Below, piece after piece: positions 53,339 to 61,262 of a DNA stretch of 64,000 nt. The DNA is from Nocardiopsis gilva YIM 90087 (GTDB lineage Bacteria > Actinomycetota > Actinomycetes > Streptosporangiales > Streptosporangiaceae): contig NZ_CP022753.1 of the NCBI RefSeq assembly GCF_002263495.1, forward strand, positions 5,882,312 to 5,946,311, written 5' to 3'. The notes beneath the pieces are model-generated. The model had not been told where the DNA came from and searched no databases. It worked only from the letters and a program-made list of their open reading frames with translations. The translations under genes and the position numbers were made by a program. Each line of letters begins with the position of its first letter. Positions within the stretch are counted from its first letter, which is position 1.

Positions 53339-53536
53339 ATGGGCAACATCGAGAACGAGTTCGAGAACGCCAAGGGCAAAGCCAAGGAGACCGCCGGCAA
53401 GGCCATGGGGGACTCCGAGCTGGAGACCGAGGGCAAGCTCGACCAGGCCAAGGCCGGGATCGAGGACGCCGCGGAGGACGTCAAGGAGAAGGCCGGAGAG
53501 ACCGCCGAGAAGATCAAGAACGTCTTCAAGCGCTGA
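53339..53536 (+). CDS. CsbD family stress-response protein
   Basis: A 65-residue charged helical protein: NEFENAKGKAKETAGKAMGD, then LDQAKAGIEDAAEDVKEKAG. This is the typical CsbD pattern, a small protein induced by general stress in many bacteria; molecular role unknown. AGGGGG eight bases before the ATG supports the start. It heads the plus-strand envelope-stress cluster and is 31 bases from the next gene. Confidence 0.9.
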   Translation: MGNIENEFENAKGKAKETAGKAMGDSELETEGKLDQAKAGIEDAAEDVKEKAGETAEKIKNVFKR

Positions 53537-53567
53537 GCCGCCATGCACTGCACGGGGGGATGGAACA

Positions 53568-54044
53568 GTGACCGATTCGAAAGCAGAGCCCAAGGTGCCT
53601 GAAGCACGCGAGAAGAACGCCTCCGGGGCCGACGCCCGTGAGCTGGTAACGGCGAAGGGCACGACCTCGATCGCCGACCACGTCGTCGCGAAGATCGCGG
53701 GCATGGCCGCGCGGGAGGTGGGCGGCGTGCACAGCATGGGCGGCGGCGCCGCCCGGGCTTTCGGGGCCATGCGCGACCGGATTCCCGGCGCCACGACCTC
53801 CGGGACCGCTGCACGTGGAGTGTCCGTGGAGGTGGGCGAGCGCCAGACGGCGGCCGACATCGATCTGGTGATCGAGTACGGGGTGTCCATCCCCGACCTG
53901 GCGGCGGCGGTACGCCGCAACGTCATCACCGCCGTGGAGCGGATGACGGGCCTGGAGGTCACCGAGGTCAACATCACCATTGACGACATCTACCTGCCCG
54001 ACGACGAGGTCGACGACGGTGGATCCGAGCCGCGCGTCCAGTGA
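53568..54044 (+). CDS. Asp23/Gls24 family envelope stress protein
   Basis: A 158-residue protein with one DUF322 domain: TTSIADHVVAKIAGMAAREV, then GVSVEVGERQTAADIDLVIE, and VRRNVITAVERMTGLEVTEV. In Staphylococcus Asp23 lies under the membrane and is held there by AmaP; an AmaP-like gene is found 2 kb downstream. The GTG at 53568 has GGGGGG shortly upstream. It overlaps the next gene's GTG at 54019. Confidence 0.9.
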   Translation: MTDSKAEPKVPEAREKNASGADARELVTAKGTTSIADHVVAKIAGMAAREVGGVHSMGGGAARAFGAMRDRIPGATTSGTAARGVSVEVGERQTAADIDLVIEYGVSIPDLAAAVRRNVITAVERMTGLEVTEVNITIDDIYLPDDEVDDGGSEPRVQ

Positions 54045-54405
54045 GTCCCGCGCCTCCCGCCCGCACTCCAGGGCGGGAGGCGCGGACTCGGCGACCGGAG
54101 CGGGCGGCGCGGACCACCGTGCGCGGATCGCGCGGGAGATCGCCAACCGGGTGCGCGGCCTCTCCGAGGTCGTCGACCTGTCGGCGGGTGCCTTCCGCAC
54201 CACCGCCACGTTTACCCCGGGAGACCGGATCGAGGGTGTGTCGGTGCGCGAGAACGCCGTCGCGATCGGGGTCGTGCTGCGCTGCGGCCGGCCGATCCCG
54301 GAGGTCGCGGAGGAGATCCGCGCGCTGGTCGCACCGATGGCACCGGGACGGCGCGTGGACGTGTCCGTCGAGGACGTGGCCGCCGACGTCGCGGACCGGG
54401 GTTGA
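54019..54405 (+). CDS. Short Asp23/Gls24-like protein
   Basis: About 128 residues in another frame, overlapping the upstream gene by 26 bases. After an S/A/G-rich start the core reads HRARIAREIANRVRGLSEVV, then ENAVAIGVVLRCGRPIPEVA and MAPGRRVDVSVEDVAAD, a reduced Asp23-like fold. The GTG at 54019 has GAGG nine bases upstream. Likely cotranslated with the previous gene. Confidence 0.75.
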   Translation: MDPSRASSESRASRPHSRAGGADSATGAGGADHRARIAREIANRVRGLSEVVDLSAGAFRTTATFTPGDRIEGVSVRENAVAIGVVLRCGRPIPEVAEEIRALVAPMAPGRRVDVSVEDVAADVADRG

Positions 54406-54409
54406 TCCG

Positions 54410-54679
54410 GTGCGCGGGCGGCCGCGCGACCAGCGCGGGGCCTACCGGGCCTGGGTCCGCGAGAACCACCCCGACCGGGGCGGCGATCCGCAGGCTTTCG
54501 CCGAGGGCCTGGCGCGATGGCGCCGGTCGCTGGGCGAACCGGGTGCCCGGCCATCAGGGGACGGCCGGGCACCCGGCGGGATCCGGGCGTTCCGGGCGCC
54601 GAGAGGGCCCGCCGCGTGGGTGCTGCTCGCGCTGCGCCGCAGGGCGGCCCGGCGCGAGCGGGCGCGGCGGCTGCGATGA
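54410..54679 (+). CDS. Small J-domain-like basic protein
   Basis: An 89-residue arginine-rich protein: GAYRAWVRENHPDRGGDPQA, then FAEGLARWRRSL and WVLLALRRRAARRERARR. The HPDRGGDP motif resembles the HPD loop of DnaJ, but the four-helix J-domain is not complete, so co-chaperone activity is doubtful. The GTG at 54410 follows the preceding stop by four bases. Found within Asp23 clusters in related actinobacteria as far as I recall. Confidence 0.65.
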   Translation: MRGRPRDQRGAYRAWVRENHPDRGGDPQAFAEGLARWRRSLGEPGARPSGDGRAPGGIRAFRAPRGPAAWVLLALRRRAARRERARRLR

Positions 54680-54697
54680 AAAGCGAGGAGGGTGGCC

Positions 54698-54868
54698 ATG
54701 TGGCCCATCGTGGGACTGGCCTACGGCACGGTACTGGCACTGGCGGCCGCGTTCGGCGGTTTCGGGGCGTTCGCGCTGGTGCTCGTACTCGGCATGGTCG
54801 GCTTTTTGGCCGGCCGCGCCTATGAGGGCGAAATCGACCTGTCCGAGCTGTTCCTCCGGCGTCGGTAG
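54698..54868 (+). CDS. Small two-helix membrane protein (DUF2273-like)
   Basis: 56 residues, missing from a long-ORF list because of its size. Two helices: WPIVGLAYGTVLALAAAFGG and FGAFALVLVLGMVGFLAGRA, then a charged tail (YEGEIDLSELFLRRR). GGAGGG at ideal spacing before the ATG supports it. Small DUF2273 proteins accompany Asp23/AmaP in Gram-positive bacteria, and position and topology fit that role. Confidence 0.8.
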   Translation: MWPIVGLAYGTVLALAAAFGGFGAFALVLVLGMVGFLAGRAYEGEIDLSELFLRRR

Positions 54869-54946
54869 CGCCCTCGGGAACACGGGACGCACCAGGGACG
54901 CCGAAGGGACAGGGAACGGGCGAGGCCCGAGAAAGGGGGCGGTGGC

Positions 54947-55366
54947 ATGACGGCGATCACGGCGCCCGGGCACCCGCCACGGCAGCGGGGAGGTGCTGCC
55001 GCGCACGGGCACGGCAGCACGACGATTCCCGAACGGGTCGTCACCAAGATCGCCGCACGTGCTGCTGCGGAGGTGCCGGGAGTCGGCGAGGTCAGCGGCG
55101 GTCTCGGGCGACTAGTCGGAGCCGGAGCGGGGCCCGCCCGGGTCACCGTCCGCCTCAGCGGCCGGGAAGCGGAGCGCACGGCGACCATCCGGCTGGGCAT
55201 CGCCGTGCGCTATCCGCGCCCCGCCGCGACGACCGCCCGACGTGTACGGGAGCACGTCGCGCACACGGTCGAGCGGCTCACCGGGATACGCGTGGGCCGC
55301 GTCGACATCGAGGTCGTTGAGCTGCTCCGCGGAGACGCGGCCGGAGACCGGGCGCAGCCGAGATGA
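54947..55366 (+). CDS. Asp23/Gls24 family envelope stress protein
   Basis: A 139-residue protein: STTIPERVVTKIAARAAAEV, then RVTVRLSGREAERTATIRLG, and VREHVAHTVERLTGIRVGRV. A further complete DUF322 domain of the cluster. AAGGGGG precedes the ATG. Repeated Asp23 paralogues in one operon suggest a hetero-oligomeric envelope layer, an inference from gene content. Confidence 0.9.
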   Translation: MTAITAPGHPPRQRGGAAAHGHGSTTIPERVVTKIAARAAAEVPGVGEVSGGLGRLVGAGAGPARVTVRLSGREAERTATIRLGIAVRYPRPAATTARRVREHVAHTVERLTGIRVGRVDIEVVELLRGDAAGDRAQPR

Positions 55367-55439
55367 GCGGAGTTGTTCCGCACCGATGCGGATCGGGACC
55401 ACGAGAGCGGATGCCATGCGGGACGGGGAGGACGCACCG

Positions 55440-56048
55440 ATGACGACAACGGCGGACACCGAGTGGAGCGCGCCGGACCCGGGTACGGCCGAGCGGGCCC
55501 GCCGGGTGGCGGTGCGCGCCTTCCGGCCGTACCGGATATGGCCGACGGTGATCGCGGCGGTGCTGCTGCTCGCTGTGGCGGGCACGGCGGCGGCCGAGGT
55601 GATCTCCGCGCTGGCCGGTGTGCCGCTGGGCATCCCGTTCATCGGCACGGCGGCCCAGCGGGTCGGCGGCGCCCAGTGGAACGCCCCGGAGGTGCAGTTC
55701 GCCTCGGCGGCCCTGGCTCTGATCGGCCTGCTGCTGATCGCGGTGGCGCTGCTGCCCGGCGAGGGCCGGTGGGCGGCGCTGCACACCGGCGACCCCGATC
55801 TCATCGTCGGCCTGTCCCGGCCCGCCCTCCGACGGACGCTGACCGCGGCGGCGCTGGGCACCGGCGGGGTGGATTCGGCCAAGGTGGCGGTGCGGCGCCG
55901 ACGGATCCGCGTGCGCGTACGCACCGAACTGGCCGAGACCGCGGAGCTTCGGGCGGCGGTCACCGCCACAGTGGAGGAGCGCCTGGCGGACATCGCTCCG
56001 CTGCGCTCCTACAGGGTGACCACCACCGTGCGGCGGACGAAGCCATAA
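55440..56048 (+). CDS. DUF6286 membrane protein of the Asp23 cluster
   Basis: About 202 residues. A first helix (IWPTVIAAVLLLAVAGTAAA) and a second (SAALALIGLLLIAVALLPGE) bracket an extracytoplasmic loop; the C-terminal half is an Asp23-partner-like alpha/beta domain with AAALGTGGVDSAKVAVRRRR. DUF6286 proteins are typical of actinobacterial Asp23 clusters. GGAGG at eight bases selects the ATG at 55440 over the one at 55416. It probably anchors or senses at the membrane. Confidence 0.82.
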   Translation: MTTTADTEWSAPDPGTAERARRVAVRAFRPYRIWPTVIAAVLLLAVAGTAAAEVISALAGVPLGIPFIGTAAQRVGGAQWNAPEVQFASAALALIGLLLIAVALLPGEGRWAALHTGDPDLIVGLSRPALRRTLTAAALGTGGVDSAKVAVRRRRIRVRVRTELAETAELRAAVTATVEERLADIAPLRSYRVTTTVRRTKP

Positions 56049-56094
56049 ACACGCGCTGGGATGACGGCGCAGAGGCGTGAAGAGGGCGAGGACA

Positions 56095-56691
56095 GTGGGC
56101 GAGAGGAACAGGGCGCGCCGCTCGGCGCGCGGCAACCGGTGGGGGCTGGCCCTCCTGGGCGTGCTGCTGCTCGGCGGCGGAACGGCGTCACTCGCCGCGG
56201 GCCGGGGGCTGCTCGGCGGACGGGTCGCCGAGGTGGAGATCGCCGGTACGCCGGAGCTCATCGAACAAGCAGGGGCCTGGCTGCCGTGGGCGGTCGCCGC
56301 CCTGCTGGTCCTGGTGGCGCTGCTGGCACTGCGCTGGCTGCTGGTCCAGCTGCGCACCGACGCGGTCGGGCGGATCGCGCTCGGTGACCACGACGCCCGA
56401 GGCCGCACCGAGCTCAGCTCCAAGGCAGCGCGGACGGCCTTCGAACGACAGGTCCTCGACATCCCGGGCGTGCGCCGCGCCCACGCCGCCGTGACGGAGT
56501 CGGCCCAGCGGCCGCACCTGCGCCTCGACGCCACGGTGGACGAGGACACCGACGTCGAGAACGTGTGGCGGCGCCTCCGCGCCGAGGCGCTGCACGACAT
56601 GCGCACCGCCCTGGAGCTCGACCGCCTGCCAACTGTGGTTCGGCTCTCCATGGCCGCCCCGCCTCGCCATCCAAGACACCGACCGGCCTGA
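56095..56691 (+). CDS. AmaP-like Asp23 membrane anchor
   Basis: About 198 residues with two helices (WGLALLGVLLLGGGTASLAA, WAVAALLVLVALLALRWLLV) and a cytoplasmic domain (LSSKAARTAFERQVLDIPGV, then RLRAEALHDMRTALELDRLP). The topology matches AmaP, which tethers Asp23 to the membrane in Staphylococcus. GTG at 56095 has AGAGGG eight bases upstream; GTG at 56077 is an alternative. It is the last gene of the cluster. Confidence 0.78.
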   Translation: MGERNRARRSARGNRWGLALLGVLLLGGGTASLAAGRGLLGGRVAEVEIAGTPELIEQAGAWLPWAVAALLVLVALLALRWLLVQLRTDAVGRIALGDHDARGRTELSSKAARTAFERQVLDIPGVRRAHAAVTESAQRPHLRLDATVDEDTDVENVWRRLRAEALHDMRTALELDRLPTVVRLSMAAPPRHPRHRPA

Positions 56692-57770
56692 CCGACACAC
56701 GAAGCCACCCTGGAAAGCGGCACCTTGGGGATGGGGGACCCCTCGTGCCGCCCTGTGCCCGGCCCCGGTCGACCGGCCGAGGCCGGGCACCTCGTGTCCT
56801 GGCACAGAAACACGTGAGCGGTCGAAGCGCCCCGCGCTCCCTGCGGGGGATTGGGCCAGCGGATGCGGCCTACATGATCCATGCGGGCGCCGCCTACCCA
56901 TCGGGACGCGCTCCGGCGCGGGGCACACCGTTCACGGTGGCGATGCGCCGACGGTGCGGCCCACCCCGCCGCCGACAGCCGCACGCTGCGGTGGATAAAG
57001 GTCGTGTGGCACCACCTTGCTTGGTCGCTAGGTGCGTGAACGGCCCGAGAGTGGGCCGGGCGAGCCCTGGTCGACTTTTCGTCTTTCCGTCTCACCGGCG
57101 ACGACGCCGCGAGGTTCTCCTCGCTCCGACCGGTGCCGTCCGACCCATGGTTCTCGGGGACCGTTCCCGGAGAGGCCGCGCGAGACCGCGAACGAAGACG
57201 TCACGCGGCGATACGGGAAATGGCGATCCGGAGTGCCGAGTCGTGCGGCGTTCCGGCGACCGTGGCTTTGCTCGCCGACGATCCCCTGGAACGGCTCCGC
57301 GAGGACGCCGAGGACCTGTCCGCCTGCCACACAGTGTTCGCAGCCATTGACGACGGCCCCGCCGCTTCCTGGCCGCGGCCGCGCGAGGCGACGACACCTC
57401 TGGCACTCTCCGGCCGACATTCATCCCCGGGCTGTCCCGCCGCTCCGCGACTCGGGCTCGGAGCGACGGCGTCCGGGTGCGCATGAGCGAGAGGAACATC
57501 GGACGGGGAGGTCGACTCATAGGGTGCGCGGAAGGCGAGGCGCGCTCGCGCGGTTGCACAATCCTCCGGCACCACCCGGACCGGCGCCCCCGCTTCCATG
57601 GACGACTCGGCTTCAGCACCTCACCTCGCACTCAAGAAAGACCTGGCCTGAGTGCCACCGCGGAATCATCACGGGTCGCCTGGCACCCGGCGAGCTCGTC
57701 GGCCAGCCCCGGGCCGGCCGACGAGGAAGGCCCATCACTGTTCCAGAACCGGACGCGCACCGGCGTCGTG
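56692..57770. other. About 1.1-kb region without a confident gene
   Basis: No frame keeps strong third-position GC across this stretch. One plus-strand ORF (57133-57486) has a protein-like middle part and is listed separately with low confidence. Overlapping minus-strand ORFs are R/P-rich. The region may hold decayed genes. Confidence 0.4.
57133..57486 (+). CDS. Doubtful hypothetical protein, 117 residues
   Basis: The middle part, MAIRSAESCGVPATVALLAD then DPLERLREDAEDLSACHTVF, looks protein-like, but the C-terminal third is P/R/S-rich and GC3 is below the window's norm. There is no good Shine-Dalgarno sequence before the GTG. It could be a decayed gene fragment. Confidence 0.25.
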   Translation: MPSDPWFSGTVPGEAARDRERRRHAAIREMAIRSAESCGVPATVALLADDPLERLREDAEDLSACHTVFAAIDDGPAASWPRPREATTPLALSGRHSSPGCPAAPRLGLGATASGCA

Positions 57771-58187
57771 TCATCGGCCCGGAGCGGAACCGGGTCGGCG
57801 CGAGCGACGGACCGGCGCTTCAGGGCGGCCCGCGGTGACGGCACTGGCGGCGCACAGCACGGCCCAGCCTCCCGCCATCGCCACGCCCAACACCCGGGAC
57901 ACTGGGCTCGGCAGGGACCGGCCCAGGAAGAACGCGTCGCCCGCGTCCGACACGGCGCGGGCGGCGATCAGCCACCGCAGCGGAGCACCACGCGGCGCGA
58001 CGACCATACCCGCTCCCACGGCGACGTCGCGGAAGCCGATGAGCTCGATCAGCAGACGCGTCCGCGGCGGCACCGTGCCGTCTTCTTCGGTCAGGCCGAG
58101 TGGACGCGCAATGATCTCCGGCCGGGCCGCGGTGGCCGCACCGAACACCGCCGTGGCCGCACCGAGCAGCCGCGCGAGCCGTGCCAT
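57771..58187 (-). CDS. Small integral membrane protein (DUF4267-like)
   Basis: 138 residues with four hydrophobic segments: ARLARLLGAATAVFGAATAA, FRDVAVGAGMVVAP, RWLIAARAVSDAGDAFFLG and VLGVAMAGGWAVLCAASAVT. The pattern of GxRDxxxG followed by R-x-x-SDxxDA resembles the DUF4267 membrane family. Function unknown. The ATG at 58187 has GGAG seven bases upstream; the longer ORF is not coding upstream of it. Confidence 0.7.
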   Translation of the reverse strand: MARLARLLGAATAVFGAATAARPEIIARPLGLTEEDGTVPPRTRLLIELIGFRDVAVGAGMVVAPRGAPLRWLIAARAVSDAGDAFFLGRSLPSPVSRVLGVAMAGGWAVLCAASAVTAGRPEAPVRRSRRPGSAPGR

Positions 58188-58567
58188 GGTCCGTCTCCTC
58201 TCCCCGCGTGGCCGTACACCACCCGACGCTATCCCCGCCGATCGAGCGACACCATCCCCGCCCAACGCTCGCCGAAGCGGCCCCGTCCATGTGCGCTTCC
58301 GTGTTCGCGACGGGGTGGAGGATGGGCTGGACGACGGTGCCCCGAAAGCTGCGCCGCACCATGGCCACAGCACATCGAGTATGGAATTCCCCAGGCGGCG
58401 GGCCCGGTGCGCAAGAGCCGGACCAGGATCCTGCCCGTCCCCCGACGCACACGTGTCACCCGCGGCACCGCCGACCTGCCAAGCCGCGTCGACGCCGTCC
58501 ACCTACGTGTAGCCTCCCCGGCTGCGCGGCCGATCCCCGGCGCCGCCCGACCGCTTCTTTCCACACC
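58188..58567. other. Intergenic region
   Basis: About 380 bases between the small membrane protein and the MmyB-like regulator on the same strand. I see no gene, repeat or convincing terminator. Confidence 0.4.
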
Positions 58568-59479
58568 TCATCCGGCACACGTCACGGTGGCCTCCGCCGC
58601 CAGGCGGGCCAGGGCCTTCGCCTCTCGGCTCCCCTCCTCGGCGCTGAACACGTGCACCACCAGGCCTGTCTCGCCGGGTGCCTCCGGGACGTGCAGGGTC
58701 TCGCACTCCAGGGCGATCTCCCCGATCGCCGGGTGCCGCAGTCGCTTGCGTCCCGCGCCGCACATCATCACCTCGCCGGTCTCCCATAGGCGGCGGAACT
58801 CCTCGCTGCGCTCTGACAGCTCCATGATGAGCGCGGCCAGGCAGCCGTCCTCGGGGTAGCGCCCCGCGGCGACACGCAGCAGGCCCACCGCCTCGGCCGC
58901 TCGCTCCTGCCACTCAGGGAGGACGTCGCGCGACGCGGGGTCGAGGAAGAGGAACCTGGCGTTGTTCGGGTCGCGGCGACCGGGGTGCCCCAGGCCGCCC
59001 ATCAGCTCGGCGCCCAGCACGTTCCAGGCCACCATGTCCAGGCAGTGGTTCGTCACGTAGGCCGGAAGCCCGACCATGGCGTCCAGGGCCCGCTGTAGCA
59101 GGGGGCTGACCTGGAGTCGGGGCGCGGGGCCGCCCCCGGCACCGGCCAGGGTCCGCAGGTGTCTCCGCTCGGCCGTGTCCAGGCGGAGCGCCCGTGCCAG
59201 CGCGTCGAGCACCTCGGCGGACGGCTGGACCGCACGCCCCTGTTCGAGTCGCACGTAGTAGTCCACGCTGATCCCGGCGAGCTGGGCGAGCTCCTCACGA
59301 CGCAAGCCGCGCACTCGACGCCGACGGCTCGCCGTGATCCCGACGTCCTCCGGCGCGACGCGCCCGCGCCGCGTACGCAGGAAGGCGCCGAGCGCCCGGC
59401 GCGGGTCGCCGAGCCCGTCGATGCGGTCCCCTCTGTCCCTGTCGTCTCGGTGTCCGATGGTGCGGTCCACGCTGTCCAT
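58568..59479 (-). CDS. MmyB-like helix-turn-helix transcriptional regulator
   Basis: 303 residues. An XRE-type HTH (GLRREELAQLAGISVDYYVR, then LEQGRAVQPSAEVLDALARA) is joined to the MmyB-like ligand-binding domain (LPAYVTNHCLDMVAWN, then FLFLDPASRDVLPEW, and RRLWETGEVMMCGAGRKRL). Such regulators typically sit next to and control a divergent oxidoreductase gene, as here. The ATG at 59479 (MDSVDR) was chosen; an earlier start is possible. The 98-base divergent region should contain both promoters and its operator. Confidence 0.92.
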   Translation of the reverse strand: MDSVDRTIGHRDDRDRGDRIDGLGDPRRALGAFLRTRRGRVAPEDVGITASRRRRVRGLRREELAQLAGISVDYYVRLEQGRAVQPSAEVLDALARALRLDTAERRHLRTLAGAGGGPAPRLQVSPLLQRALDAMVGLPAYVTNHCLDMVAWNVLGAELMGGLGHPGRRDPNNARFLFLDPASRDVLPEWQERAAEAVGLLRVAAGRYPEDGCLAALIMELSERSEEFRRLWETGEVMMCGAGRKRLRHPAIGEIALECETLHVPEAPGETGLVVHVFSAEEGSREAKALARLAAEATVTCAG

Positions 59480-59577
59480 GTGCTCCAGTATGGGTGGCCC
59501 TCCCAGTACCAGGATCCGCCTGCCTCCGGTCAAAGGGAGTACTGGCTCCCCTCTCGCTGTCGGGCGAAGGTGGCGTC

Positions 59578-60372
59578 ATGACCGAAAGCGCACAGCAGCC
59601 GCAGAAGAACGTCCTCATCGTCACCGCCCACCCCGAGCCCCGCTCGCTCAACGCCGCCCTGGCCGACTTCGCGGCCGAACACCTTCGCGCGGCGGGGCAC
59701 GAGGTGCGGACGTCCGACCTGTATGCGATGAAGTGGAAGGCGACGCTGGACGCCGACGACTACCCCGACCATCCGGCGGACCAGCGCCTGCACGTGCTGG
59801 ACGCCGCAGGGCGGGCCACGGCGGAGGGGCGGCTCTCCCCTGACATCACCGCCGAGCAGGAGAAGCTGCTGTGGTCCGACGCGGTGATCCTGCAGTTCCC
59901 GATGTGGTGGTTCTCCGTGCCCGGCATCCTCAAGGGCTGGATCGACCGGGTCTTCACCTACGGTTTCGCCCACGGCCCCGGGATGCCCCCGCCCTACAGC
60001 AACGGCGGGCTCGCGCCTCGCCGGGCCCTGGCATCGGTGACGTTCGGCGCGCACGAACCGTCGTTCTCCGACAGGGGCGTCCACGGACGGCTGAAGGATG
60101 TCCTGTTCCCGCTCCACCACGGCCTGTTCTGGTTCACCGCCCTGGCTCCGCTCGAACCGTTCGCGATGTACGACGTCAACGAGGCCCCGGATGACCGCTT
60201 CGAGCCTGCGAAGCTGGAGTACGCCGACCGCCTCGACCACCTCTTCACCGACGAGCCGATCCCCTTCCGCACGCTCGACGGCGGCGACTACGACCACGAC
60301 ATGCGCCTGCTCCCGGACGTCCAAACAGCGGCCACCAGCGGCCCCGACATCCACCTCCGCCCGCGCGGGTAG
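59578..60372 (+). CDS. NAD(P)H:quinone oxidoreductase, flavodoxin-like fold
   Basis: 264 residues. The flavodoxin-like FMN/FAD site begins KNVLIVTAHPEPRSLNAAL, and the NQO signature FPMWWFSVPGILKGWIDRVF follows near residue 105, with TYGFAHGPG. These two-electron quinone reductases detoxify quinones or electrophiles. The ATG at 59578 is preceded by AAGG. It diverges from an MmyB-like regulator that probably represses it, and a hairpin follows at 60399. Confidence 0.93.
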   Translation: MTESAQQPQKNVLIVTAHPEPRSLNAALADFAAEHLRAAGHEVRTSDLYAMKWKATLDADDYPDHPADQRLHVLDAAGRATAEGRLSPDITAEQEKLLWSDAVILQFPMWWFSVPGILKGWIDRVFTYGFAHGPGMPPPYSNGGLAPRRALASVTFGAHEPSFSDRGVHGRLKDVLFPLHHGLFWFTALAPLEPFAMYDVNEAPDDRFEPAKLEYADRLDHLFTDEPIPFRTLDGGDYDHDMRLLPDVQTAATSGPDIHLRPRG

Positions 60373-60398
60373 CGGCCCCGGCCCGCAGCACCGAGAAC

Positions 60399-60439
60399 GC
60401 ACCGCCGCTACCTCACACCGAGCGAGGAAGCGGCGGTGC
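60399..60439. terminator. Hairpin between the quinone reductase and ABC permease genes
   Basis: A perfect 11-bp stem (GCACCGCCGCT with AGCGGCGGTGC) and a 19-base loop lie between two converging genes, so it can terminate both. Confidence 0.75.
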
Positions 60440-60470
60440 TCAGACGACCCCCTGTCGGAGCCTGGTCGGG

Positions 60471-61262
60471 CTATCGCGCAGGGTCGCGGTTGTAGAGCCT
60501 CTTCGCCCAGATGTAGGAGGCCAGTGCGATGGCGACGCACCAGGCGACCGCGATCACCGCATTGTTGCCGATCTCGGTGCCCATCAACAGTCCGCGCAGG
60601 GTCTCGATGATGGGGGTGAAGGGCTGGTACTCGGCGAACCACCGCAGCCCGGTCGGCATGGTGTCGGTGGGCACGAAGCCGCTGCTGAGGAAGGGCAGGA
60701 ATACCAGGGGCATCGGGATGTTGCTCGCGGTCTCGACGCTGTCGGAGACCAGGCCGAGCGCCACCGACAGCCAGGTCAGGGCGAGCGTGACCAGGGCGAG
60801 CAGGCCGATGGCCGCGGCCCACTCGCCGGGTCCGGCGCTCGGCCGGAATCCGATGAGCAGCGCCACTCCGGTGACGATGGCGACGCTGAGCAGCGTCTGG
60901 ATGAGGGTCCCGAGGACGTGGCCGGTCAGCACCGACACCCGGGCGATATCCATGGTGCGGAACCGGGCGATGATGCCTTCGGTCATGTCCATGGCCACCG
61001 AGATGGCGGTTCCCTGGGCTGCGGAGGCCACGGCCATCAGCATGATTCCGGGGGCGATGTAGTCGAGGTACTCGGCGCGGCCGCCGGAGGCGTCGCCGAG
61101 TCCCGCTCCCATGGTGCCGCCGAAGACGTAGACGAACAGCAGCAGGAAGACGATCGGCATGCCGACGAGCAGCAGCGTCATGGACGGATAGCGCACCAGG
61201 TGCCGCAGTTGGCGGCCGAGCATGGTGGCCGAGTCACCGGTGGCGCGCGTGAGGGTGGTCAT
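60471..61262 (-). CDS. ABC-2 type permease, DrrB-like
   Basis: A 263-residue membrane subunit with six predicted helices, starting MTTLTRATGDSATMLGRQLR. Helices include LLLVGMPIVFLLLFVYVFGG and IGLLALVTLALTWLSVALGL, and the DrrB-type segment FLPFLSSGFVPTDTMP followed by WFAEYQPFTPIIETLRGLL. It partners the ATPase just upstream, with start and stop overlapping (ATGA). DrrAB-type exporters pump hydrophobic drugs or lipids; the substrate is unknown. Confidence 0.93.
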   Translation of the reverse strand: MTTLTRATGDSATMLGRQLRHLVRYPSMTLLLVGMPIVFLLLFVYVFGGTMGAGLGDASGGRAEYLDYIAPGIMLMAVASAAQGTAISVAMDMTEGIIARFRTMDIARVSVLTGHVLGTLIQTLLSVAIVTGVALLIGFRPSAGPGEWAAAIGLLALVTLALTWLSVALGLVSDSVETASNIPMPLVFLPFLSSGFVPTDTMPTGLRWFAEYQPFTPIIETLRGLLMGTEIGNNAVIAVAWCVAIALASYIWAKRLYNRDPAR

